This document shows, in pieces, positions 17,139 through 25,901 of a stretch of 64,000 nucleotides of DNA. The stretch is from Haloprofundus salinisoli (lineage in GTDB: Archaea; Halobacteriota; Halobacteria; Halobacteriales; Haloferacaceae). Made by a program: the position numbers and the translations under genes. The stretch is from assembly GCF_020097815.1 (NCBI RefSeq), contig NZ_CP083664.1, forward strand, positions 248,001 through 312,000. The letters run 5' to 3'. Under the pieces are notes generated by a model, which saw only the letters and a list, made by a program, of their open reading frames with translations, was not told where the DNA came from and did not search any database. Position 1 is the stretch's first letter. Every line of letters begins with the position of its first letter.

Positions 17139-18009
17139 CGAGCTCCAGTTCGACGACGACCGCCCGAGCGTCGAGTACGAGGGATCGTGGTACGACACGT
17201 TTGCGAAAGTCGTCGCCCACGTCATCCTGCTCACCGCGAGCGCCATCATGACGATTCCGTTCATCTGGGCGTTCTTCACATCTCTCAAGCCCGAGAATGA
17301 AATATTCACCACAATCAAGCAGATAATCCCCTCGGACCCGACGTTCGTCAACTACGTCAACGTCTGGATGCAGAACCCGCTCGACCGCTGGATACTCAAC
17401 AGCCTCATCCTCGCGGTCGGCGTCGTGTTCTTCACGCTGCTGTTGGACACGCTGGCGGGCTACGCGCTCGCAAAGGGCGACTTCAGAGGCAAGTCGCTGG
17501 TGTACACGCTCGTCATCGGGACGCTCGTCATCCCACCACAGGTGGTGCTCGTACCGCTATATCTGGAGATGAACGCCATCAACTGGTCGAACACGTACTG
17601 GGCTATCATGGTGCTGTACATCGCCAACCCGTTCGGGACGTTCATGATGCGCCAGTTCTTCCTCGGCGTGCCCGATTCGCTCATCGAGGCCGCGAGGATG
17701 GACGGCTGTAGCACGTTCCAGATCTACACGCGTATCATGCTGCCGCTGGCGAAGCCGGCGCTGTCGTCGCTCGGCGTGTTCACGTTTATCTTCGTCTGGG
17801 GGGCGTTCCTCTGGCCGCTGGTCATCCTCAACGACTCGGCGATGTACCCCCTCCAGGTCGGCATCGGCCTGCTCACCGGGCGGTACGGTTCGCAGTGGGG
17901 ACAGCTGCTGGCGGCGGTCATCCTCGCCGCGCTGCCCGTCCTCGCGGCGTATCTTCTCGCCCAGCGGACGTTCATGGAGGGCATCGCGCTCACGGGAGGG
18001 AAAGGGTAG
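17122..18009 (+). CDS. Sugar ABC transporter permease, MalG/UgpE type
   Basis: A 295-residue permease with six predicted helices. The EAA loop is LIEAARMDGCSTFQIYTRIMLPLAKP, with the C-terminal GGKG end typical of MalG proteins. The ATG overlaps the preceding gene by 17 bases, and a GTG one codon upstream is an alternative start. The overlap indicates coupled translation of the permease pair. Confidence 0.95.
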   Translation: MTLSTDELQFDDDRPSVEYEGSWYDTFAKVVAHVILLTASAIMTIPFIWAFFTSLKPENEIFTTIKQIIPSDPTFVNYVNVWMQNPLDRWILNSLILAVGVVFFTLLLDTLAGYALAKGDFRGKSLVYTLVIGTLVIPPQVVLVPLYLEMNAINWSNTYWAIMVLYIANPFGTFMMRQFFLGVPDSLIEAARMDGCSTFQIYTRIMLPLAKPALSSLGVFTFIFVWGAFLWPLVILNDSAMYPLQVGIGLLTGRYGSQWGQLLAAVILAALPVLAAYLLAQRTFMEGIALTGGKG

Positions 18010-18237
18010 ATGCTGCCCGACGTTCCCTCTCTCGTGTTACGCCTCGGCTACTCCGGACAGAACGAGCCGGTGGTCGGCGGCGCGCTCGTCTTCCTGGTCG
18101 CCGCTATCGGCGTGCTGTATCTGGCGTTCGTCCGCGACGAGATGGACGCCGGACCGGTGATGAAGATCGGCGGCATCCTTCTTCTGGGGATGGCGCTGCT
18201 CGCGTACTTCTGGCCGATGCGGCCGTGGCCGCACTGA
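18010..18237 (+). CDS. Small two-helix membrane protein in the ABC operon
   Basis: A 75-residue protein whose ATG directly abuts the permease stop codon (TAGATG), so it is very likely translated as part of the transporter operon. Two hydrophobic helices (VVGGALVFLVAAIGVLYLAFV and VMKIGGILLLGMALLAYFW) are joined by a short acidic loop (RDEMDAG). I do not recognise a family. Possible roles are a transporter accessory or assembly subunit, or simply an uncharacterised membrane protein. Its short length means false prediction cannot be excluded, but the spacing and composition favour a real gene. Confidence 0.65.
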   Translation: MLPDVPSLVLRLGYSGQNEPVVGGALVFLVAAIGVLYLAFVRDEMDAGPVMKIGGILLLGMALLAYFWPMRPWPH

Positions 18238-18323
18238 GCGGTCGGCGCACCGCACTCTCCTCTAGCCTTCCGCGGAACGTCACGAGGGAATCACTCATAA
18301 CGGCTCGCCGTGCAGTAACGTCC

Positions 18324-19787
18324 ATGCGAATCGCAGTTGGCGCGGTGAGCCACGAGACCAACACGTTCGCGGAGGGGACGACCGGCATCGAGACGTTCTC
18401 GACCGCCACCGGCGACGAGCTACTGGAGACCGATACGGTCGGGCGCTCGCTCGGCGGCATCGTCGAGACGCTCGAAGCCGAAAGCGAAGCCGATGACATC
18501 GAGATACTGCCGACGATCGGCGCGAGCGCGCTCCCAGCCCCGACCGTCGAGCGGGAGGCGTTCGAGTGGATGAAACGGGAGCTACTCGACCGACTCGACG
18601 GCGAACCCGTCGATGGGGTCTGTCTCGACCTCCACGGTTCGATGTTCGTCGAGGGGGAACCCGACCCCGAGGGAGCGCTTCTTGCGGCGGTCCGCGAGTG
18701 CGTCGGCCCCGACGTACCGATAACCGCGGCGCTCGACATGCACGCAACGATAACCGAGCGGATGGTCGACTCACTCGACGGCGTCGCGGGCTACCGAACC
18801 GCCCCGCACACCGACGTGGCGGAGACGGGTGTCCGGGCGGTGAATCTGCTGCTCGACGCCCTCCGCGGAGAGAAGGCGCTCGCGCTCGGTTGGCGGCGAC
18901 TCCCGATGCTCCTGGCCGGCGAGCAGTCGGAGTCGGAGGCCGAACCGATGCGCACGCTCGTCGACCGACTCCGCGAGGCGGACCGGGCCGAAGGTGTCTA
19001 CGACGCCAACTACTTTCTGGGTTTTCCGTGGGCCGACAACCCCCACGCGGGCTGTCACGCGCTGGTGACCGGCGACGACTCGGCAGCGGCCGTCGTCGAC
19101 GAGACGGCGACCGACCTCGCGCGGGCGTTCTGGCAGCGACGCGATGAGTTCGACTTCACGACCGAAGCCCACTCGCCGACGGCGGCGCTGGACGAGGCCG
19201 CCGCGACTGACACTTGCCCCGTCGTCGTGGCGGACACGGGCGACATCCCCGGCGCGGGCGCGGGCGAGAATACGACGAACCTCCTCGCCGAGATACTCGA
19301 CCGAGACGACCTCGGGACGCCGGTCGTCGCCGTCGTTGCGGACGACGAGAGCTACGAGACGTGTCGCGCCGCGGGCGAAGGAGCGACCGTCTCGCTCGAA
19401 CTCGGCCGCCGGTATCCGGACGGGGAGCCGTTGGAGGTTCCCGAGGCTCGAATCGAGCGCCTCGATTCCGACGGCGAGTTCGACGGCGACGCCGGCGTCG
19501 GAACCGCGCTCGTGTCGCTCGACGGCGCGGACGTCGTCGTCGCCGAGCACCGGACGAACGCCCACCGCGACCCGGCGTTCCTGCGGCGACTCGGCGTCGA
19601 CCCGGACGCACGCCAGTTGGTCGCACTGAAGAGCGGCTACCTGAGCCCCGCCTGGAAAGCGGTCGCCGCGAGGCGACTGTTCGCGCTGACAGCCGGCGAG
19701 ACGAACCAGCGGCTCGCCGAGCTGCCGTACGAGCGCGTGCCGCGCCCCATCTATCCGCTCGACGAGGACGCGTCGTGGTCGGCGTGA
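18324..19787 (+). CDS. M81 family metallopeptidase-like protein (MlrC family)
   Basis: A 487-residue protein of the MlrC/M81 family. MRIAVGAVSHETNTFAEGTT, DGVCLDLHGSMFVEGEPDPEG, ITAALDMHATITERMVDSLDG and YRTAPHTDVAETG are the conserved zinc-site segments. The C-terminal domain has DTGDIPGAGAGENTTNLL. The founding member linearises microcystin fragments, but most members sit in uncharacterised catabolic clusters and probably cleave small amide-like bonds. Start chosen because the family begins at this ATG; a possible TATA-like element lies around 18292-18300. Confidence 0.88.
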   Translation: MRIAVGAVSHETNTFAEGTTGIETFSTATGDELLETDTVGRSLGGIVETLEAESEADDIEILPTIGASALPAPTVEREAFEWMKRELLDRLDGEPVDGVCLDLHGSMFVEGEPDPEGALLAAVRECVGPDVPITAALDMHATITERMVDSLDGVAGYRTAPHTDVAETGVRAVNLLLDALRGEKALALGWRRLPMLLAGEQSESEAEPMRTLVDRLREADRAEGVYDANYFLGFPWADNPHAGCHALVTGDDSAAAVVDETATDLARAFWQRRDEFDFTTEAHSPTAALDEAAATDTCPVVVADTGDIPGAGAGENTTNLLAEILDRDDLGTPVVAVVADDESYETCRAAGEGATVSLELGRRYPDGEPLEVPEARIERLDSDGEFDGDAGVGTALVSLDGADVVVAEHRTNAHRDPAFLRRLGVDPDARQLVALKSGYLSPAWKAVAARRLFALTAGETNQRLAELPYERVPRPIYPLDEDASWSA

Positions 19788-19882
19788 CGCCGCGAACGTC
19801 GGTCGACTCGGTGTTCGAGAGTCGTCCACGGTGGCGTCATCCACCTCGGTGACTTTATCCGGGGGGTAGTCGATACCGCAGT

Positions 19883-21055
19883 ATGGAGATAGTCGGACTG
19901 CAAGCGTACGCCGTAGACGTTCCGCTCGTTCCCTTCGAGGACGGCGGCGTCGCGCCGTACGTGACGAACCACAACTCCCTCGACAGCATGACCCGCGTGC
20001 TCGTCCGCGTCGACACCGACGAGGGCGTCTCCGGGTGGGGCGAGATGCGCGTGTTCCTGACGCCGGAGGCGACCGTCTCGGTGCTCGAAGACGGCATCGA
20101 ACCGTTCGTCGTCGGGCGCTCGCCGTTCGAGGTCGAGACGTTCCGCCGGCAAGTGTTCCTCGAGTACGCCAACGCCGACCTGTTCTTCGCGCCCGTCGAA
20201 GTCGCCTGCTGGGACATCGTCGGGAAGGTACTCGACAGACCGGTGTACGAACTGCTCGGCGGGTGGACCGCACCCGGGCAGACCGAGACGCGACACCGCG
20301 AACACCAAGACGAGTACGCGTCCGGGCGCGACGGCGGCACGGTCGACGTAGCCTACTGTCTCGGCATCCTCCCGCCTGAAGAGTCCGCCGAGCGCGCCGT
20401 CGAGGTCCGGGACGCCGGTTACTCGGTGCTGAAGACGAAAGCCGGCCGCGACTGGCGCGACGACGTCGAGCGCGTGCGAGCGATGCACGACGCCGTCGAC
20501 GGCGACCTCCTGTTTCGCCTCGACCCGAACCAGGGCTGGACCGTCGACGAGGCCGTCCGCGTCGGGGCGACGCTCGCCGACGCCGGCGTCTACCTCCAGT
20601 ACCTCGAACAACCGATTCGCGTCGACAGCCACCGACGGCTCGCGTCGCTGCAGGCACGCACGCGACAGCCTATCGCGCCGAACGAGGACACCTACGCGCC
20701 GCACAATCTCCGACGTCTCGTCGAAGCCGGGGCGATGGACGTCGCCGTCCTCGATCTGACGCCCGCCGGCGGGCTCTCCGGGCTCAGACAACAGGTCGCT
20801 ATCGTCGAGGACGCCGGGATTCCGGCGACGCACCACTGCGCGTTCGATCTCGGCATCCGAACGGCCGCGATTCTCCACGCGGTGTACGGCCTGCCGGGAC
20901 TGACGCTCCCGCCAGACTCGGTGTACTACGGCTGGGAAGCCGACGTGATTCGTGAGCCGTTCGAGATAGCCGACGGCGCGCTGACCGTGTCGCAGTCGCC
21001 GGGGTTGGGCGTCGACGTCGACGAGAGCCTCGTCGAGGAGTACCGCGTCGCATGA
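19883..21055 (+). CDS. Mandelate racemase/muconate lactonizing enzyme family protein (enolase superfamily)
   Basis: A 390-residue enolase-superfamily enzyme. The capping domain ends with YELLGG. The barrel holds the KxK base motif (VLKTKAGRDW), metal ligands DPNQGW, EQP and APNED, and a late HHCAFD segment. The KxK motif points to racemase, epimerase or cycloisomerase-type chemistry rather than the galactonate or gluconate dehydratase subgroups. It abstracts a proton next to a carboxylate, so a sugar acid or amino acid derivative is expected. The following creatininase gene overlaps its end by four bases, suggesting sequential steps. Confidence 0.88.
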   Translation: MEIVGLQAYAVDVPLVPFEDGGVAPYVTNHNSLDSMTRVLVRVDTDEGVSGWGEMRVFLTPEATVSVLEDGIEPFVVGRSPFEVETFRRQVFLEYANADLFFAPVEVACWDIVGKVLDRPVYELLGGWTAPGQTETRHREHQDEYASGRDGGTVDVAYCLGILPPEESAERAVEVRDAGYSVLKTKAGRDWRDDVERVRAMHDAVDGDLLFRLDPNQGWTVDEAVRVGATLADAGVYLQYLEQPIRVDSHRRLASLQARTRQPIAPNEDTYAPHNLRRLVEAGAMDVAVLDLTPAGGLSGLRQQVAIVEDAGIPATHHCAFDLGIRTAAILHAVYGLPGLTLPPDSVYYGWEADVIREPFEIADGALTVSQSPGLGVDVDESLVEEYRVA

Positions 21056-21882
21056 CGTTCGGACCGGGGCCGTTCGACGGCGACGCCGACCTTGACGGGA
21101 CTGCGGAGGTCGCGTTCGCGGCGCGCACCGCCCCCGAGATACGCGCTGTCGGGGAGAGAGACGGGTCGGTGCTCGTCCTCCCGGTCGGGAGCGTCGAACA
21201 ACATGGCGACCACCTCCCGGTCGCGACGGATTCGATTCTCGCCTCAGCGGTCGCCGCCGCGGGAGCGGCGGCGGTGGTCGACGACGTGCCGGTGCTGGTC
21301 GCGCCGACGTTCTGGACCGGGTACTCGCCGCACCACCGCGCGTTCGGCGGGACGCTCACCGGCGAGTTCGACACGCTGCTCGACCTGCTCGGTACCGTCG
21401 CCGACGCCGCGTTGGACAACGGATTCGACGCACTGTTGCTGCTCAACGGCCACGGTGGCAACCGAGCGCTCGTCGACGCCGCGGTCACCGTCGTCGGCCG
21501 CGCCCACCCCGACGCCGAGTCGCTCGGTCTCACGTACTTCGACCTCGCCGCACCCTTCGCCGACGAGATTCGCGAGAGCGACACCGGCGGGATGGCCCAC
21601 GGGGGCGAGTTCGAGACATCGCTGATGCAGTATCTCCGTCCCGAACTCGTCCGCGAGGACGCGCCCGCGACGTACTGGGTGGAGCCGTACGACCTCGCCG
21701 GTAACGACCTGCTCGAAGGCGGCCCACTGTCGGTGTACCGGCCGTTCGAGGCGTACTCCGAGAGCGGCGCTATCGGCGACCCGTCGCTGGCCGACGCCGA
21801 CAAGGGCGAACGGTTCTTCGACGGTATCCGTGCGGAACTCGCGGCGCTGCTCCTCGACGTTCACGAGCGAAACGCGGTCTGA
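21052..21882 (+). CDS. Creatininase family amidohydrolase
   Basis: A 276-residue protein with the creatininase metal motifs VLPVGSVEQHGDHLPVATD, NGHGGNRALVD and MAHGGEFETSLMQYLRPE. Family members open cyclic amides or lactams (creatinine, formamide of archaeal riboflavin synthesis) or serve sugar catabolism. Its ATGA overlap with the enolase-superfamily gene shows co-translation. With the M81-like gene this suggests hydrolysis of an amide-containing substrate. Confidence 0.88.
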   Translation: MTFGPGPFDGDADLDGTAEVAFAARTAPEIRAVGERDGSVLVLPVGSVEQHGDHLPVATDSILASAVAAAGAAAVVDDVPVLVAPTFWTGYSPHHRAFGGTLTGEFDTLLDLLGTVADAALDNGFDALLLLNGHGGNRALVDAAVTVVGRAHPDAESLGLTYFDLAAPFADEIRESDTGGMAHGGEFETSLMQYLRPELVREDAPATYWVEPYDLAGNDLLEGGPLSVYRPFEAYSESGAIGDPSLADADKGERFFDGIRAELAALLLDVHERNAV

Positions 21883-21935
21883 CCCCCCGTTCGAGTTTCC
21901 AGCGTCGAGCACCGCCGAACTCGACCAGTATCGCC

Positions 21936-23081
21936 TCACTCGTCGGACGGTAGCAGCCCGTCGGCCCCGAGCGAGCCGTCGAGGAGTCCGCTGGCGGCGA
22001 TGACGACGAGTCCGACGGCGGCCACGTACGCGTACATCGACTGGACCCCGACGAGGTCGATGAGGTGTCCGGACGCGAGCTCGCCGACGCCGGACCCCGC
22101 GGCGAAGCCGAACCCGGTGAGAAACGTCTGCGCGGTCGAACCGATGGAGACGGGCGCGAGTTCGTGAGCGAGGTTCACCGCCGCGAGCATAAACGCCGCG
22201 TAGCCGACGCCGAGGAGCAGTTGGAGGGCGACGACGAGGGAGGGCACGGGCGCCGAGGCGTACGCTGCGAACGTGACGACGTGACAACCCGCGCCCGCAA
22301 TCAAGAGCCGGCGGTACGACGCGGTGAAATGCGCCGCGGCGAGGAAGACGACCGCCTCGCCGAGCGTCTTGGCGGCGACGGAGAGACCGGTGAGCGCGTC
22401 GCTCCCGCCGAGACTGCGGACGTAGACGGAGAGGTACGCGCTCCCGGCGGGGAACAGCGTCCCCATCAGAAACGCCGCGACCAATAGAGTGGCGAAGTTA
22501 CGGTCTCTCACGAGCGACGCCGCGCGGAGGCCGACGCTCTCGGTCGGCGGTCGGCGGTCGACCGGCATCCGGAGGAGGACGAGCGCGAGCACCGCCATGC
22601 CGGCGCCGAACGCGTAGAACACGACGACGGAGCCGAGACGCGTGCTGGCGACGCCGGCGGCCACCGCGGCGATGCCGAAAGCGATGCTGCCATACGCGCG
22701 GACGCTGCCGTACGACAGCCCCGCGGAGAGTAACATGGCGTTCGCCACCGGCCGAATCGGGGCACGGAACGCCGCGAAGCCAACCGTGACGGCCGCGACG
22801 AGCGGAAACACCGCCGCGACCGGCGGATACGATAGCCCCAGTGCACCCGCGCCGACGACGCTCACGAGGAGAATTCGCTTCTGGGCACTGAATCGGTCGC
22901 TCAACAGCCCCCACGCGGGCAGCGCGAGGATGCCGGCCGTCCGAAGGAGAAAGCCGACGGTCCCCATCTCCACGCCGGTCAACCCGATATCCTCGAAGTA
23001 CGCGTTGCGAAACACGACGAATCCGCTCCACGCCGCGAAGTAGAGGAAGTAAAACGACTTGAAGTAGCTTCGGTCGTTCAT
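21936..23081 (-). CDS. Major facilitator superfamily transporter
   Basis: A 381-residue transporter with about twelve hydrophobic helices. GLLSDRFSAQKR is the loop 2-3 MFS motif. The N-terminal FYFLYFAAWSGFVVFRNAYFEDIGLTGVEMG resembles the nucleoside/lactose-permease-like (LacY/NupG, MFS_1-like) subgroup. It faces the preceding plus-strand operon and precedes no gene closely on its own strand. The solute is unknown; a sugar or sugar acid fits the region. Confidence 0.88.
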   Translation of the reverse strand: MNDRSYFKSFYFLYFAAWSGFVVFRNAYFEDIGLTGVEMGTVGFLLRTAGILALPAWGLLSDRFSAQKRILLVSVVGAGALGLSYPPVAAVFPLVAAVTVGFAAFRAPIRPVANAMLLSAGLSYGSVRAYGSIAFGIAAVAAGVASTRLGSVVVFYAFGAGMAVLALVLLRMPVDRRPPTESVGLRAASLVRDRNFATLLVAAFLMGTLFPAGSAYLSVYVRSLGGSDALTGLSVAAKTLGEAVVFLAAAHFTASYRRLLIAGAGCHVVTFAAYASAPVPSLVVALQLLLGVGYAAFMLAAVNLAHELAPVSIGSTAQTFLTGFGFAAGSGVGELASGHLIDLVGVQSMYAYVAAVGLVVIAASGLLDGSLGADGLLPSDE

Positions 23082-23174
23082 CTCGATGCGGTCGAACCGG
23101 TTACTCGCTCGCCGCCCGTCGAACGTCGTCGGACGGACGCGGACTGAGTAGTCTGAGGAACGATGGCACCGAGA

Positions 23175-24245
23175 TCACGGGGTGTCGAACTCCACGACTG
23201 TCTTGATGGCGTCGTCGCCCCTCCCGAACGCGTCTGCCGCCTCTGCCGGCGAGTAGACGCCCGTGACGAGCGCGTCGGCGAACCAGTCGGGGAACTCGAC
23301 GAGTCGCTCTTTCGCCGTCTCGAACTGCCGGACGTTCGAGTTGACGCTGCCGAACAGCGCCTTGTTCTCCAACACGAGTTCTCTGTGCAGGCGGCCGCCA
23401 TCGACTTCGAACTCCCAGTCGTTCGGGATACCGAGGAGCGCGCCGACGCCGTTCGGCGCGAGCGCGTCGACGGTCTCGAAGGCGTGCTTCGCGTATCCTG
23501 TGGCCTCGTAGACGAAGTCGACCGACTCGTGGGCGTCGGGAATCTCATCGACCGGCGTCTCGCGGGAGTCGACGTACGTCGAACCGAGTCGTTCGACGAT
23601 GTCGATGGTCGGGTCCGGTCGGTCGCGTCGACCCAGACAGTACGTGCGCTCGAAAGGCAACGATGGGGTCTCCAGCGCGGCGAGCGTCAGCAGTCCGAGC
23701 GGTCCGTTTCCGAGGACGAGCGCGCTCGTCGGCTCCCACTCGAACGCCGAACGGGCGGCGAACGCGTGTTCGAGCGCCTTCTCGGTGTTCGAAATCGGTT
23801 CGACGAGGAAGCCGTGTTCCGCGAGCTCCTCGGGGACGGGGACGAGAAACTCCGTCGAACTCGTGAAGAACTCGGACATGTAGCCGTGAGCGCCGACGAT
23901 GCCGCGTTCGACGTAGAGCCCGTCCGGAGCCATGTCGGGTTCGCCGCGCTCGAAGTAGTCGTTCGTCTCTCCGGGCGGTCGGCGCACGGTTGGCACGACG
24001 AGTTCGCCCTCCTCCAGTTCGGTCCCGTTGGCGTCTTCGACGACGGCGACGGCCTCGTGACCGAGAATCTGGTAGTCGTCGCCATCGGGATAGCCGCCGT
24101 GGTTTCCGCGGATAACCTCGTGGTCGGTCCCGTCGATGCCGACCCGTAACGTCCGTAGGAGGACTTCACCGGGCTCGGGCGTCGGGTCGGGGACGTTCCT
24201 GAGCGTTGGACGTGATTCACCCTTCTCTACGACGATAGCTTTCAT
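23175..24245 (-). CDS. gdh: Glucose 1-dehydrogenase-like medium-chain dehydrogenase
   Basis: A 356-residue zinc-dependent dehydrogenase closely resembling archaeal glucose dehydrogenases. MKAIVVEKGESRPTLRNVPDP, RVGIDGTDHEVIRG (catalytic-zinc Asp in place of Cys), ILGHEAVAVVEDANG, VEPISNTEKALEH and LVLGNGPLGLLTLAALE (cofactor motif). These enzymes oxidise glucose, and often galactose or glucosamine-like sugars, to lactones with NADP, the first step of the semi-phosphorylative Entner-Doudoroff route. Divergent from the RdfA-like gene. Confidence 0.88.
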   Translation of the reverse strand: MKAIVVEKGESRPTLRNVPDPTPEPGEVLLRTLRVGIDGTDHEVIRGNHGGYPDGDDYQILGHEAVAVVEDANGTELEEGELVVPTVRRPPGETNDYFERGEPDMAPDGLYVERGIVGAHGYMSEFFTSSTEFLVPVPEELAEHGFLVEPISNTEKALEHAFAARSAFEWEPTSALVLGNGPLGLLTLAALETPSLPFERTYCLGRRDRPDPTIDIVERLGSTYVDSRETPVDEIPDAHESVDFVYEATGYAKHAFETVDALAPNGVGALLGIPNDWEFEVDGGRLHRELVLENKALFGSVNSNVRQFETAKERLVEFPDWFADALVTGVYSPAEAADAFGRGDDAIKTVVEFDTP

Positions 24246-24440
24246 CTAGCGGTCCTCTCCATCGGAGTCGTCGGTACAGTCCTCGCTTCTCCGTGACCGC
24301 ACTCGTTGTCACTCGTTGGCATGATTCACGTTTGCTTGTCCCGCGGCATAAACACTCCGACAGCCGCAGCGCGAGTCGAGAATCGGTGTCGTGTTCCCGA
24401 GGCGGAACATTTTACCGACAAACGCGTCTACGCAGGAACC

Positions 24441-25088
24441 ATGGGGAACAGAACGGAAGGGACAGATGAGTGGTCGAATCCACGTCGATCACCGCAGCAG
24501 TGCAAGGTCGGGCGGGTCATCGAAGCGTACAATCTCGACGGCTTGGGCGAGATGCTCGAGGTCCGTTGGACCGCCGACGGAGATGGCCGGTCGAGTCTCC
24601 GCGAACTCGCGACCGAATTCAACCACCGACTGCTCGAATCGGCGCTCGAGTCGGCGGGGGTCAGCCTTCTGGACGGCGAAGTCGAGAACTACTACCGGCT
24701 CTTGACTGACGACGCTGTGACCAGTGGGACGAGAGTACAAGCCGAACGGACCCTCGAACGGCACGGTATCGACGTTGACACCATCAGAAACGATTTTGTC
24801 TCTCACCAAGCGGTGCACACGTACTTGGTAAAGTACCGAGGCGTCTCCCGCGACGACCCCACCTCCGCGAACCGAACCGAGAAGATCGATACGAACATTG
24901 GTCGTCTCAGAAGTCGAACGCAGACTGTGACAGCGAACTCCCTCGAATCGCTAGTGACCGCTGGCGAACTTGAAGTCGGCGACATCGACGTGCTCGTAGA
25001 TATCAGTGTTCATTGTGACGTTTGCGGAGAGACACTCACTGTCGACCAGTTGCTCGCAGACGGTGGCTGTGGATGTCGCCGCGGGTGA
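24441..25088 (+). CDS. RdfA-like protein with C-terminal zinc ribbon
   Basis: A 215-residue protein that I assign, from memory of conserved segments, to the haloarchaeal rod-determining-factor RdfA family: KVGRVIEAYNLDGLGEMLEVRW, SLRELATEFNHRLLESAL, LLDGEVENYYRLLTDD and FVSHQAVHTYLVKYRG. The C-terminus has CDVCGETLTVDQLLADGGCGC, a likely zinc site. It is a paralogue of the product of 56518-57180. RdfA influences cell-shape transitions in Haloferax, probably as a regulator. The ATG lies about 25-30 bases after a TATA-like ATTTTACC. Unlike the other copy, it has no SMC-related neighbour. Confidence 0.7.
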   Translation: MGNRTEGTDEWSNPRRSPQQCKVGRVIEAYNLDGLGEMLEVRWTADGDGRSSLRELATEFNHRLLESALESAGVSLLDGEVENYYRLLTDDAVTSGTRVQAERTLERHGIDVDTIRNDFVSHQAVHTYLVKYRGVSRDDPTSANRTEKIDTNIGRLRSRTQTVTANSLESLVTAGELEVGDIDVLVDISVHCDVCGETLTVDQLLADGGCGCRRG

Positions 25089-25540
25089 ACCGGAACTGCG
25101 CGAGGGTTGAACCAACTCAGTTGAGGAAACTATCCAAACTCAACTGGAGTTTGCGACCTTAGTCATACTGAGTACCTGTTTTGGGACCCCTAATTTTGAG
25201 GAGGATTTCCACTATGAGACATAATTTTTAGATAATTTGAATATGTTGTCGATATAATTAGATAATATTAGAAAAGATAACATAAATATCTAATAATACA
25301 GAAGTTTTTGAATGCACCTTCTTTCGGCGTCTATTAGTCATATATAGTCCATTTTCACATTTACTAAGATATACATAGTAAATGCAGCAGTGTTTATTAC
25401 AAATTTGAGATATCGCCGTCGGGTTCTGCTCCGGCGCGCAGTCCGAACGAGCGTTCGAGATGGCGTCCCGAGAGACGGTACTCCACGTTCGGGGCTGAGA
25501 GGGTATTCTGCAGTATAGACATCTCTTGCACAGCGACCAG

Positions 25541-25622
25541 AGAATCAGTGGTGGACCGGATGGGCCGTGACTCCCATCCGGTCCGTGATTCTGTCTGACG
25601 AATCGTCACCATCGCCGCGTGA
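25541..25622. repeat. Hairpin-bearing structured repeat, copy B
   Basis: Gapless counterpart of 661-742. Bases 25553-25564 form a perfect 12-bp stem with 25573-25584 around an 8-base loop (CCGTGACT). The 20 bases at 25591-25610 are identical in the other copy. The stem differs from copy A by paired substitutions, a covariation signature. Confidence 0.6.
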
Positions 25623-25878
25623 CCAGCCGGGGCGTGGTGCTCGTGCAACGCCTCGTAACGCTGCATTGGCCATATCTCCCCTCTGCATGTTAGCTGTTAT
25701 CATTAGGACAAATGAGGCCAGTAGCTCGAAACCGAAGACGAACCGAACGACGACCGGAACTGATCGCTGTGGAGGTGGTCTCGGCGAAGAGTGGAGACGA
25801 CTCCGCCGCCGAGCGGAGGATACCAAACCCATGAAGAGGTGCGTCGTTGGGGACGGACGCAATTCGAACACCGCTCTC

Positions 25879-25901
25879 GACAATTATCAACTTGTTGGCA
25901 G
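25879..25901 (+). repeat. Short dispersed repeat, copy 2
   Basis: Matches 378-400 at 21 of 23 bases, in the same orientation. Here it follows the structured repeat by about 255 bases, while in the left region it precedes it. Confidence 0.5.

Noticed and set aside
25105-25150. Inverted repeats near the AT-rich block as possible ORB boxes of an origin
   Set aside because: They lack the ORB core dyad and a G-string; a plain terminator-like hairpin explains them.
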